NCBI RefSeq assembly: GCF_010614725.1
Contig: NZ_JAAEHL010000006.1
Coordinates: 248,001 to 312,000, forward strand
Direction: 5' to 3'
From: Flavobacterium ajazii
GTDB lineage: Bacteria; Bacteroidota; Bacteroidia; Flavobacteriales; Flavobacteriaceae
Length of the DNA: 64,000 nucleotides
Shown: positions 8,206 through 16,256 of the stretch, piece by piece
How positions within the stretch are numbered: position 1 is the stretch's first letter
Layout: every line of letters starts with the position of its first letter
Notes under the pieces: generated by a model
Database searches by the model: none
What the model saw: only the letters and a program-made list of their open reading frames with translations
Told to the model about the DNA's origin: nothing
Translations under genes and position numbers: made by a program

Positions 8206-11200
8206 TTATTTTTTTATGATTAGTTTTTGAGTTTTTATGTTGCTGTCACTGATGCTTTTAATAAAATAAGTTCCGTCAGATACGTTTTCTAAATTTAAAG
8301 TGTTGACTATATTTTCATGTAAATCAAATGATTTTACAGTTTTTCCTAATGCATCTATTATAATATAATTTCCTTCATAAGGAGTTATAATATTCACGAT
8401 TCCTTTGCTTGGATTAGGGTAAATTTTAAATTCATTTGGTTTGAATTCATCTGTGGTAAGATTAGATACAGTAACACAACTTGAAGTTATAGTACATTGT
8501 CCCACAGTTATATCTACTTTATAATCGCCATTAGTCAAAGCAGTATATGACTGGTTTGTTTCACCTGAAAGCAAAGTATTCGGACATTGATACCATTGGT
8601 AAGTTGCCCCTGTCTGAGTGGCATTTAGTACACCTGAATTTACTGTAACAGCAGAATTAATTGCCGATGAGTAATTTATAGTTAAATCTAAGATTTTGGT
8701 ATCGCATCCAACCGTTTTGGTATAGACTCCGGAAGTTGTGTAAGTAGTACCATTTTCTGACCATAGATAACTATCACAAGCTGTAATTGTTTGAGTCGAT
8801 GAGGTTGAAGGTGTTCCGGTAACAGTTTTTACTAAGACCCTGTTGCTTGTACAATAAGCAGTTTCAGAAGCTACATAATAATTTGTATTGTTAGCGGTAG
8901 GGGTGGCGGTTACAGAATTTCCAGTAGCAAAACTTTGTCCACCCACGGCATCAGTGTACCAGGTAGCTGTTGTACCAGCAGCAGCAGTTGCATTTAAAGT
9001 TACAGGTGTAGATCCTAAACAAGTAATATTTTGGGTAGAATATGCAAATGTAGGATCAGCAGGTTTTATAGAAGTGGTTGTAATATTCGAATTTACGGTT
9101 GAAAAATTAGATCCGCTTACAGTTGCCTGGTTTGTAACAGCACATGTATTTGCTGGTAAAGTATTAGCTGCATTGACAGTAGCACTAAACGTTATAACAG
9201 TGCTTTTTCCTGCTGGTAAAGTGAATGGCCCTACAGAAATTGTTTCTCCAGATAGCATTTTTGAAGTGTTTTTTTCAGTAGAAACAATACTTTCGCTGCT
9301 CTTTGGTGTTTCAGTGATTGGAGCGGATTTTTCCTCTGTTTCTGGAGCAGCAAATTTGGCTGCAGATGGATTGTCAGGTACCAAAGCAGTTCCAGCTATG
9401 ATTGTCCCTCCGCCTTGTTCGTCAATAGCAGTTCTTGGTCCGGTATTGTTAGCATTCCAAAAGTTGGTCAGAGCCGTTGTTCTGTCACCGCTTCCGCTTG
9501 CCAAAGTTGTTGTTCCCTGTAAAATTACCTGACTTCCAGAACCTTGAGAAAGAACATCAAAAGTTCCGGCAGCTAAACCAGTTACAGGACTGTTGGTTGT
9601 ATTGCCACCGATATTAGCTGCGCTTATCAAATTACTTGAAGCACTAGTTCCAATAGCAATTACTCCAACATGTGTATAGGCATTGGTTACAAGACTAATG
9701 TTGTTGTTTTTTATGGTAGCATCCATACGGGCATTACCTATAGAAGTATTATCGTTCGATTCAGAAACAATACCATAGTTGCTGATATTGGTAATAGTAT
9801 TACTTAATATTTCTGTGATATGTTTCGCATTTCCATAAGCTGCAACAGAAATACCATTAGACGTAGATGTAGTACCGCCTCCCTCAATAGTATTATTGTT
9901 GATTCGGCCTTTCATTGTTCCCGTACCCTGATTGCCAATGTTGCAGGTAAAGATGCCATTAAAACTTGATTTTAAGGTATTGTTGATTACATTATAGTTT
10001 ACAGTAGATGAACCTATTGACTGTAATTCAAAACCATTACTGCCAGGGCTGGAAACAGCTGCATTTATAATATTCCCATCAGCCAAAAGATTTCCTCCAA
10101 CCTGAATAGTATTGTTGGAGCTGCCACCAAAATCCAATTGCAACCCGTATGTTTTGGCGTTAGAAAAATCATTTCCCTTTAAAGTTACAGTATTATTGGA
10201 TGTTCCATAACCCTGAAAAATAAAATTACTGCCTCCGTTTGTTTTGTTGAATGAATTTTTAAACTGACATCCTGTAACGGTTAAGTTTAGCGTTGGATTT
10301 GTTGACAGGATTCCATTGTATCCATAAAAACCTCTTCCCCATGAGTCATTTACGGTCGTGTTAGTTATAGAACTCGTTCCTCCAAGGTTCAGAGCAAAAA
10401 TACCGCCCACATCTGAACTGCCGGTATTGCTTCCGCATCCTGTTAAAGTACTGTTTGCAAGTGAAAAACCAGTTACATTGTTTATATTGATACCAGTTGA
10501 ATTGTTAGTTCCCGTAATTGAAATATTATCTAATGTAACCCCTGTAACTGTTTTTAAATGGATTGCGGCATTACAGCCGGAGTTATCAACAGCTGGAGTG
10601 CTACAGGCTCCACCGGTATTTGCGTTTAAAAAATTAATGTTTTTAAGCGTAACATTTGTACATGAAATAAATTCAGCTCCTCTGCTGGCTATATTCTGGA
10701 TAGTTCCACCTGATCCGGCAGTTGTACCTGTACCAGTAACCTGAAAATTTCCGGTGGAATTAGCTACAGATATTCCTTTCGTAGCACCATTAACTGAAAT
10801 ACTTTTAAAAATACAATCCAGCGCACCTCCAGCACCAATGTTTACCGCAGTTGCAGTTCCGCCGGTAATAGTTACATCTCTTACTTTTAAAGTACCAACA
10901 CTTGTTCCGGCCATAGTGGCTGTTGTTCCGGAAAGTGTAATTCCTTCAACATCATTATTCAATTTAAGGTTTAAAATTCCAAAATTTGGATTTGTTCCGC
11001 CTGTTGATGGTAAAGTATTACTGTAAGCAGGTACTGAAATTCCTAATATTGATGCTAAACTTGCCGTTGCTCCCTGACCAATTAATTTTTGGTTATTTGA
11101 CAGCGTTAGAGTAGTACCACTGCTTCCGGTACCGGTATAAACGAAAATTGACGCTGTTGCTGAAACAGGTACTTCCTGTACCGTTTTGAAAGGACTTGCT

Positions 11201-11931
11201 AAAGTCCCATTACCACTTGTTGCTACAGAGCTATCTACAAAAAAGATAGGTGCAGATACAGTAATGTTTACGGTCGCAGTACTTGTTTTTCCGTTACTGC
11301 TTGTCAAAGTATAAGTAAAACTGTCGGTACCTGAATAACCTGAGGTAGAATTGTAAGTGAATGAACCGTTAGGATTTAAAACCACATTTCCATTAGCAGG
11401 ATTAGCTAGAACTGCTACCGTTAAAGCAGTTGCATCCGGACTAACATCATTAGCTAAAACACCCTGAGCAGCATTTACAGTAATTCCAACATTTCCGATA
11501 CTATTATAGGCATCGTTTACAGCAATTGGAGTTACTTTTAATGAACCTGGAACCAAAGTTAAGTTGGCATCTAAAATATCCTGAAAAGTGGTTCCTAAAG
11601 CATCGTCTGCTCCACTATTGGTTATGGTAACTGTAAAATCAAGCTGAGAACCCGGTACGGCATTTCCGCCACCATTTACACTAACTGCATTTGTAACACT
11701 AATAGTGGCAGCTACAGCTGAATTTACTTGTGCTCTTTCTTGCTTTATTATTGAAGTATTTTTAACATCAACAACTTTTTTTACAGAGCTGTTTTCAAAT
11801 TGCGTTAACTGTTTAACTAATGCAGCAACAAAATTTTCTTTCATAAGGTTACCGTAAGATATTCCTAATGAAAGGAATACAAGTAAAACCATTATAATAA
11901 TTAAGAGTTTGTTTTTTTTCATTTTTTTCAT
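8206..11931 (-). CDS. Giant beta-helix surface protein with DUF11/Ig-like modules and T9SS sorting domain
   Basis: This 1241-residue product is the last gene of the tail-collar operon. Residues 8-27 are a hydrophobic export segment. Next come a DUF11-like strand set (about 75-150), a cadherin/Big_9-type module (VNDAYNS to TVNITV, about 155-230), and a long right-handed beta-helix region rich in Asn/Gly/Thr/Ser (about 235-800, opening with the pectate-lyase-like FFVDSSVATSGNGTLASPF). A second DUF11-like half (GPFTLPAGKSTVITFSATV), an Ig-like module with CLGSTPVTLNAT, and a type A T9SS domain (YPNPSKGIVN to LIIKK) follow. It looks like a surface adhesin or polysaccharide-binding stalk. No catalytic site was identified. 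The reverse strand has long spurious open frames caused by its Gly/Thr/Asn-rich codons. Confidence 0.8.
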   Translation of the reverse strand: MKKMKKNKLLIIIMVLLVFLSLGISYGNLMKENFVAALVKQLTQFENSSVKKVVDVKNTSIIKQERAQVNSAVAATISVTNAVSVNGGGNAVPGSQLDFTVTITNSGADDALGTTFQDILDANLTLVPGSLKVTPIAVNDAYNSIGNVGITVNAAQGVLANDVSPDATALTVAVLANPANGNVVLNPNGSFTYNSTSGYSGTDSFTYTLTSSNGKTSTATVNITVSAPIFFVDSSVATSGNGTLASPFKTVQEVPVSATASIFVYTGTGSSGTTLTLSNNQKLIGQGATASLASILGISVPAYSNTLPSTGGTNPNFGILNLKLNNDVEGITLSGTTATMAGTSVGTLKVRDVTITGGTATAVNIGAGGALDCIFKSISVNGATKGISVANSTGNFQVTGTGTTAGSGGTIQNIASRGAEFISCTNVTLKNINFLNANTGGACSTPAVDNSGCNAAIHLKTVTGVTLDNISITGTNNSTGININNVTGFSLANSTLTGCGSNTGSSDVGGIFALNLGGTSSITNTTVNDSWGRGFYGYNGILSTNPTLNLTVTGCQFKNSFNKTNGGSNFIFQGYGTSNNTVTLKGNDFSNAKTYGLQLDFGGSSNNTIQVGGNLLADGNIINAAVSSPGSNGFELQSIGSSTVNYNVINNTLKSSFNGIFTCNIGNQGTGTMKGRINNNTIEGGGTTSTSNGISVAAYGNAKHITEILSNTITNISNYGIVSESNDNTSIGNARMDATIKNNNISLVTNAYTHVGVIAIGTSASSNLISAANIGGNTTNSPVTGLAAGTFDVLSQGSGSQVILQGTTTLASGSGDRTTALTNFWNANNTGPRTAIDEQGGGTIIAGTALVPDNPSAAKFAAPETEEKSAPITETPKSSESIVSTEKNTSKMLSGETISVGPFTLPAGKSTVITFSATVNAANTLPANTCAVTNQATVSGSNFSTVNSNITTTSIKPADPTFAYSTQNITCLGSTPVTLNATAAAGTTATWYTDAVGGQSFATGNSVTATPTANNTNYYVASETAYCTSNRVLVKTVTGTPSTSSTQTITACDSYLWSENGTTYTTSGVYTKTVGCDTKILDLTINYSSAINSAVTVNSGVLNATQTGATYQWYQCPNTLLSGETNQSYTALTNGDYKVDITVGQCTITSSCVTVSNLTTDEFKPNEFKIYPNPSKGIVNIITPYEGNYIIIDALGKTVKSFDLHENIVNTLNLENVSDGTYFIKSISDSNIKTQKLIIKK

Positions 11932-11949
11932 TTTAATGAGTTAGCATTA

Positions 11950-12249
11950 TTAAGAAAAGACAGCTTCGTATCTCATTCCAGCATTATCAAAACCTAACGG
12001 AGTCATAAATAATTCTAAATCTCCTTTTTCGGGATGTACAATTGTAAAAATTCCCTGCTCATAATATTCATTTTTTTGATTTGTACGAAAAACGATCGAA
12101 AAAGGACTTCTTTCCAATGGTGAATAATTGTTCAGTTTTGTCAGCTCAATTAATTCAGCGTCAAGCTGCACTTCATCTGAAATACGAATTGTAAATACAG
12201 TATTAAGTAATGTATTAAAATCGTTAAAAGTAAGTAAAGCTATATCCAT
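11950..12249 (-). CDS. Small DUF6916-like protein of the tail-collar operon
   Basis: This 99-residue protein has no signal peptide or membrane segment. It reads as a compact beta-rich domain (LLTFNDFNTLLNTVFTIR, then FSIVFRT, GIFTIVHP, LELFMTPLG, YEAVFS). I recall similar short proteins, filed as DUF6916, beside tail-collar genes in other bacteria, but could not check. It lies 21 bases after the GNAT gene and 18 bases before the giant beta-helix gene, so it is co-transcribed. A structural or chaperone-like role beside the collar proteins is inference. The ATG at 12249 fits the conserved opening MDIALLTFNDF. Confidence 0.65.
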   Translation of the reverse strand: MDIALLTFNDFNTLLNTVFTIRISDEVQLDAELIELTKLNNYSPLERSPFSIVFRTNQKNEYYEQGIFTIVHPEKGDLELFMTPLGFDNAGMRYEAVFS

Positions 12250-12270
12250 GTATTCTGTCTTGTTTCTTAA

Positions 12271-12783
12271 TCAAATTTGTTCAGGACTCCATTCCATCAA
12301 GTGATAAACACCATTTGTTTCGCTAATTTTTTTGAATCCCAGTCTTTTGTATAAATTCATGGCAGGATTAAAACTTTCAACATGAATACTCACATTCCTA
12401 TTTTTAATTCTTGCTTTTTTTAGTATTTCTTCTAAAATTGAACTTCCAATATTTTTTTTTCGCCAATCAGGTAATAAGGTAATGTCTATAATCCGAACGC
12501 CTTTTTTTTCAAAAAAGAAATCAATATAGAGTCTTCCAATTGTATTATTCTCCTTTTCAATTATATAAAATTTAGCTCCTGTATAATTTTTTTGATAATA
12601 GTCATGCTGTGCAAAAAATTGCTGTTCAATAAAAAACCTTTTTTGCTCTTCGTTCCAGTTGGTTCCTCTTTCCAGTTCTTCTGTACGGGTACTTCCGTAT
12701 ATTTCACACAAAACAGGCAAATCATTTGGCTGAATATCCCGAAGAGTAATAGTATCTATCTTTAAATCCAATTCAAAAAACAA
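12271..12783 (-). CDS. GNAT-family N-acetyltransferase in the tail-collar operon
   Basis: This 170-residue protein has the GNAT fold: an early strand TITLRDIQPNDL, a central sheet with FYIIEKENNTIGRLYIDFFF, the acetyl-CoA motif A (LPDWRKKNIGSSILEEIL) and the C-terminal FNPAMNLYKRLGFKK segment. It should transfer an acetyl group from acetyl-CoA to an amine; the substrate is unknown. Its only plausible start is a TTG at 12783, which touches the stop codon of the preceding collar gene (TAA then TTG), so translational coupling is likely. The context suggests it modifies a product of the same operon, perhaps a collar protein, but this is inference. Confidence 0.8.
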   Translation of the reverse strand: MFFELDLKIDTITLRDIQPNDLPVLCEIYGSTRTEELERGTNWNEEQKRFFIEQQFFAQHDYYQKNYTGAKFYIIEKENNTIGRLYIDFFFEKKGVRIIDITLLPDWRKKNIGSSILEEILKKARIKNRNVSIHVESFNPAMNLYKRLGFKKISETNGVYHLMEWSPEQI

Positions 12784-13302
12784 TTAGCTTCTGGCAGGAA
12801 AAACCCCCTGAAGTGCAATACAAAAACTCATGGTCAAATAAGGCATCATATTATTATGTGGCAGGCTGCCTCCTGCTGTAGCAATTGAATTTGTTCCCAT
12901 TGCTGTTGTCGGACTACCTGATGTATAAACCCTGACAGGATTACCACGTCCTAAACTATTGTTTGAGGGAGTAGTAGACTGAGAGTTCAAACTTGCCACA
13001 GATAAAGTGTGACTATGATTAGGTATTTCTGATTCAAGTAGCGTTACCGTTTCACTGCCTCCTGTTTCTCCTAAAAAATGCAATGATAATCCGGGTCCTT
13101 GTTCGGGATGCATAGGTGTTCTGTTTTGCATATCAGGTAATGCAAAATTCGATGCTCCATTACCGCCATATGTTGTGCCTAATAGCGAAAATAGAGCTGT
13201 ATTTTGACTAATAGGTAAAATCTGCCCATTGCAAAATGCCCAGCCGCTAGGAGCAAAGTTAAATGAGAAAATGCGTATTTCTGATACAAATGGATCTGCC
13301 AT
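12784..13302 (-). CDS. Tail-collar domain protein C (MdpB-like)
   Basis: This 172-residue protein carries a phage Tail_Collar module at residues 7-60 (FAPSGWAFCNGQILPISQNT, LLGTTYGGNG, FALPDMQNRTP), a central Gly/Thr/Ser region with IPNHSH, and the conserved end LPHNNMMPYLTMSFCIALQG. It belongs with the microcystin-dependent-protein (MdpB) type of stand-alone collar proteins. There is no signal peptide. It is the third of three paralogues of nearly equal length (169, 173 and 172 residues), all in one operon and clearly diverged from each other. Collar domains in phage form trimers at tail fibre bases. No phage structural genes are nearby. Confidence 0.88.
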   Translation of the reverse strand: MADPFVSEIRIFSFNFAPSGWAFCNGQILPISQNTALFSLLGTTYGGNGASNFALPDMQNRTPMHPEQGPGLSLHFLGETGGSETVTLLESEIPNHSHTLSVASLNSQSTTPSNNSLGRGNPVRVYTSGSPTTAMGTNSIATAGGSLPHNNMMPYLTMSFCIALQGVFPARS

Positions 13303-13347
13303 GTTGATTATATTTATTGAATTAAATATCTAAAGGAGTTAAAAAAA

Positions 13348-13869
13348 TTAGTTTGGTGATGGAAATATTCCAAACAATGAAATAATAAAATTAACACATA
13401 AATAGGGTTGAAAATTATCATGTGGCTGACTGCCGCCTACTGGGCTTATTTCCTGTGGATGTAAAGCTGTAGAAGGAGTGGCTGTTGAATATATTTTATT
13501 ACCCGTAGCAGTTGTACTCAAATAGGCATCAGCAGGACTCGCACTATTAGCTAAATCTGTTGTTGCCAGTAAAGAATGCGAATGTGCCGGAATTTGTTGG
13601 GTTGTCAGGGTTACTGATTCAACTCCGCCTTTCTCAGCCAATATATACGTATTACCAGAACTGCCAGTACCATTATGAATAGGAATACGGCCACGTAAAT
13701 CCGGTAAGGCAAAAGTTTCTTGTCCGTCACCACCATAAGTAGTTCCAATTAATTGAAATAATGCCTCATATTCTGATATAGGAAGTAACTGCCCTTCACA
13801 AAACATCCATCCGGCAGGAGCAAAATTCCCTGCAAACATTCTGATTTCACCATAGTAAGGTTGTGCCAT
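13348..13869 (-). CDS. Tail-collar domain protein B (MdpB-like)
   Basis: This 173-residue paralogue has the same layout as its neighbours: an MAQPYYGEIRMFAGNFAPAG opening, the collar core (GWMFCEGQLLPISEYEALF, GTTYGGDG, FALPDLRGRIPIH), a QIPAHSHSL segment and a C-terminal QPHDNFQPYLCVNFIISLFG strand set. It has no signal peptide or membrane helix. It is separated from collar A by 25 bases and from collar C by 45 bases. Its core is closer to the Pfam collar consensus (LPDLRGR) than that of collar C. The likely role is as an oligomeric structural or receptor-tip component; its cellular location is unknown. Confidence 0.88.
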   Translation of the reverse strand: MAQPYYGEIRMFAGNFAPAGWMFCEGQLLPISEYEALFQLIGTTYGGDGQETFALPDLRGRIPIHNGTGSSGNTYILAEKGGVESVTLTTQQIPAHSHSLLATTDLANSASPADAYLSTTATGNKIYSTATPSTALHPQEISPVGGSQPHDNFQPYLCVNFIISLFGIFPSPN

Positions 13870-13894
13870 AATTGTTTTTTTTTATCGTTATAAA

Positions 13895-14404
13895 TTAATT
13901 AGGAGAAGGGAAAATGCCTTGTAAAGCAATACAAAAATTCAATGCCAAAAAAGGCTGCATATTCAAATGTGGCTGACTACCTCCAATATTTGAAACAGAA
14001 GCAGGATTCATAGCCGTCAGATTTTGCCCGGATGAATTATATACCTGATTTGGAGCTGTATTTCCTAATGAAACTGTGTTTGAAGGGATATTAGTGTCTA
14101 CAGCCTGATTGATGTTAATAAGTGCATGTTTGTGTGTTGGCAACTCATTTATTGTGAGTGTATGTGCTTCTTCACCACCTGTTTGACCAAGTGTAAAATT
14201 ATTTCCAAAATGTATCGGAGTTCTTCCACGTAAATTAGGTAGTGCAAAAGTGGTTTGTCCGTTGCCTCCATAGGTAGTTCCTAACAAAGAAAACAAACCC
14301 TGATTTTGGTTTATAGGTAAAAATTGCCCATTGCACATTGCCCATCCTTTTGGAGCAAAACTAAAAGACATAATTCGGGTTTCAGCTAAAAATGGTTCTG
14401 CCAT
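13895..14404 (-). CDS. Tail-collar domain protein A (MdpB-like)
   Basis: This 169-residue protein is the first of the three collar paralogues. It shows FAPKGWAMCNGQFLPINQNQ, LLGTTYGGNG, FALPNLRGRTPIH, a histidine-containing LPTHKHALI segment, and the terminal block QPHLNMQPFLALNFCIALQG. It follows the twin-arginine protein by 35 bases. Like the other two it lacks an export signal of its own. The three paralogues may assemble together, a suggestion based only on co-expression and equal size. Confidence 0.88.
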   Translation of the reverse strand: MAEPFLAETRIMSFSFAPKGWAMCNGQFLPINQNQGLFSLLGTTYGGNGQTTFALPNLRGRTPIHFGNNFTLGQTGGEEAHTLTINELPTHKHALININQAVDTNIPSNTVSLGNTAPNQVYNSSGQNLTAMNPASVSNIGGSQPHLNMQPFLALNFCIALQGIFPSPN

Positions 14405-14439
14405 GTTGAGATATTTTAGATGTTATTTTTTGAATATTA

Positions 14440-15108
14440 TTAAACCAAAACAGAATTTACAGTAAGACTATGTTGGGATATTATTTCTTTTTCATATACA
14501 ATACTTGATCCTTCCTTTACAACAATTTTCGTTGAAGTCTGATCATAGCAAAGCTGTGTCTTTAAAAATACACTTCCTCTTTTAGTTTCAAAACCATATG
14601 GATTTAACTGATTTGAAGGGCTAGGAAATAAGTAGTTTGTTAAATCAACAGTACTATTTTTTGATTTTAATTCTTTCATAGCCACTTTTATGGCCTCCAA
14701 ATCAAATCCGGATAATGATTTTAAGGAAATCCATTCTCCTTTTGAATTTTTACCAAGACACAATAAAAGATCGTCTAACTTGCCTGTTCCGTTAACATAT
14801 AGATGCATTGGAAACATTTTTAGCTGATTGTCAAGAGAACTGAAACAAAAATTTCCGGAAGGCTGATACCCTGTTTTTTCCAGATTCAGGCTAGCTTTTT
14901 TATAACATTCTAAAAGCGCAGAATCTGCTAAAAAAGCGTCTGAAGAATTAGATTTTGAAAAATTTGATAAAATATTTTCATCTTCATTATCTGAATTAGA
15001 AAAGGAATCGAAGGTATTCTGAGCGAGGAGAGAACTTCCGCAAAAAAGTGTTGCAGTGCCTACAAATCCAACATTTTTGATAAAATTTCTACGTGTTAAA
15101 TCAATCAT
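14440..15108 (-). CDS. Twin-arginine signal protein heading the tail-collar operon, function unknown
   Basis: This 222-residue protein opens with TRRNFIKNVGF followed by a hydrophobic stretch ending in LLAQ, a good Tat signal (S/T-R-R-x-F-L/I-K). The mature part (about residues 31-222) has no family I recognise. It contains a region resembling short cytochrome- or dehydrogenase-linked gene products (NLEKTGYQPSGNFCFSSLDN) and a predicted beta-rich end. Only one cysteine lies in the mature part before residue 110. It is the first gene of the operon, with 35 bases to collar A. Tat export implies that it folds, perhaps with a cofactor or partner, before crossing the membrane. tatA lies 243 bases upstream on the same strand. 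Confidence 0.7.
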   Translation of the reverse strand: MIDLTRRNFIKNVGFVGTATLFCGSSLLAQNTFDSFSNSDNEDENILSNFSKSNSSDAFLADSALLECYKKASLNLEKTGYQPSGNFCFSSLDNQLKMFPMHLYVNGTGKLDDLLLCLGKNSKGEWISLKSLSGFDLEAIKVAMKELKSKNSTVDLTNYLFPSPSNQLNPYGFETKRGSVFLKTQLCYDQTSTKIVVKEGSSIVYEKEIISQHSLTVNSVLV

Positions 15109-15296
15109 AATAAAATGTTTTATAAGTAAAAAATTATCGTAAAATTAAACAAATCCTTAATAAGTATCCTTAATTTTTGATTAATTTTATTCTAAATATA
15201 TAATAATCAGTATTTTTTATCGTTGAGGAAGTCTTTTTTAAGAAATTACACACAGTAAAATACATTGTAATAGTTTCATCAAAATTGACCAAAAAA

Positions 15297-15328
15297 AATC
15301 CCGGATTACGATAAAGTAATCCGGGATT
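15297..15328 (-). terminator. Intrinsic terminator of tatA
   Basis: A perfect 13-pair stem (AATCCCGGATTAC with GTAATCCGGGATT, loop of six) is followed on the minus strand by eight T residues. It lies 23 bases after the tatA stop and separates tatA from the tail-collar operon. Confidence 0.85.
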
Positions 15329-15351
15329 ATAAATTTTGAAAAGCTATATTT

Positions 15352-15528
15352 TTATTTTGCTTCTTCTTCTTCTTTTTTAGCAGCAGGCTGGTCGTCCTTG
15401 GCAGCATTTTTAAATTCCTTAATTCCGCTTCCTAAACCTTTCATTAATTCTGGAATTTTTTTACCTCCAAAAAGTAAAATCACAATACCTACTATTACAA
15501 GGATTTCTGTAAGACCTAATCTTCCCAT
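15352..15528 (-). CDS. tatA: Twin-arginine translocase subunit TatA/E
   Basis: This 58-residue protein, read from an ATG at 15528, begins [20 protein letters not shown], then [21 protein letters not shown] and an acidic/lysine tail. This is the standard TatA layout: one N-terminal membrane helix (about 5-21), the FG-KKIPEL hinge, an amphipathic helix and a charged end. TatA forms the pore that moves folded RR-signal proteins across the inner membrane together with TatC (not in this window). It has its own promoter and terminator. Its location beside an M23-like gene and a GH3 gene is one I recall from other Flavobacteriaceae. Confidence 0.93.
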   Translation of the reverse strand: MGRLGLTEILVIVGIVILLFGGKKIPELMKGLGSGIKEFKNAAKDDQPAAKKEEEEAK

Positions 15529-15573
15529 GGTTTTATATTTAATGCCGAAGCAAATTGATTTTAAAATTTACAG

Positions 15574-15602
15574 CAAAGGTATACAGAATATACGAACAAC
15601 AA
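15574..15602 (-). promoter_or_regulatory. tatA: Promoter of tatA (TTG-N18-TACCTTTG)
   Basis: On the minus strand a TTG (15602-15600) is followed after 18 bases by TACCTTTG (15581-15574), fitting the Bacteroidota sigma-ABfr consensus TTG-N17-20-TAnnTTTG. It is one of the best promoter matches in the window and lies 46 bases upstream of the tatA start. Confidence 0.7.
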
Positions 15603-15711
15603 CAGATTTTGGCTTAAAATATTTGTTTTTGACAGCGTTAAATATTTTATAAAATCAATAAATAAGTGTATTGCCTTATTTTTACTGCGTTTTCACAATA
15701 CGATTAATTAC

Positions 15712-15719
15712 TATATTTG
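15712..15719 (+). promoter_or_regulatory. Candidate -7 element TATATTTG
   Basis: TATATTTG lies 19 bases upstream of the ATG at 15739 and fits TAnnTTTG. The matching -33 is weak. Confidence 0.5.
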
Positions 15720-15738
15720 CTCGTAATAAAGAAGTAGA

Positions 15739-16245
15739 ATGGCCCATAAAAAGACAAGGAATTTCAGAAAAAAACTATTCATCAAAAACCGTCTGGTTAT
15801 TTTGAACGAAGATACTTTTGAAGAGATTTTTTCATTCAGACTTACCTTAATGAATGTTTTTGTTGTATTTACATTAGGCGGCATTTTTTTAATTTCTGTT
15901 ACAACTTATATTATTGCTTTTACACCGCTCAGAGAATTTATTCCAGGATATTCATCTTCAGAATTGAAAAGAAATGCAACCGAACTGGCAATAAAATCAG
16001 ATTCGCTGGAAACCGCCTTAAAGAAAAATGAAACTTACATTCAGGGTATACAAAAGGTTTTAAAAGGCGAACTGGAATATGCCAAATTCAACAAAGACTC
16101 AATTTTAGCAGAAGTTGATGAACCTGCTCCCGAAGTTAATATGAAAGTATCTGAAGAAGAGCTGAAATTAAGAGATGAGGTAAAAACAATAGAAAAAGAG
16201 AGGATCGAAAAGACCCAGGATAAAAATAAAAAAGGCAAAAAATAA
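15739..16245 (+). CDS. Membrane-anchored coiled-coil protein, N-terminal part of an M23-type peptidase without the peptidase domain
   Basis: This 168-residue protein has a basic cytoplasmic start, one transmembrane helix (about 37-60), the block FTPLREFIPGYSS, and a periplasmic coiled coil (about 75-110), then a charged Lys/Glu tail. I recall this N-terminal half, including FIPGYSS and the tatA/GH3 neighbourhood, from flavobacterial M23 metallopeptidases of about 290 residues. Here the frame ends in a lysine-rich tail and the GH3 gene starts 11 bases later, so the LytM domain is absent. It may act as a non-enzymatic cell-wall scaffold. The length and tidy ending argue against a sequencing frameshift. 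Confidence 0.65.
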   Translation: MAHKKTRNFRKKLFIKNRLVILNEDTFEEIFSFRLTLMNVFVVFTLGGIFLISVTTYIIAFTPLREFIPGYSSSELKRNATELAIKSDSLETALKKNETYIQGIQKVLKGELEYAKFNKDSILAEVDEPAPEVNMKVSEEELKLRDEVKTIEKERIEKTQDKNKKGKK

Positions 16246-16256
16246 TATTTAGAATA

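Noticed and set aside
8888..11026. Three plus-strand open frames opposite the beta-helix gene
   Set aside because: They mirror the Gly/Thr/Asn codons of the real minus-strand gene, have no start context and contain low-complexity Val/Ala/Pro runs.
8206..15108. Prophage or phage-tail-like contractile particle
   Set aside because: Only collar domains are present. There is no sheath, tube, baseplate, tape-measure, lysis or integrase gene, and the last gene ends in a T9SS domain.
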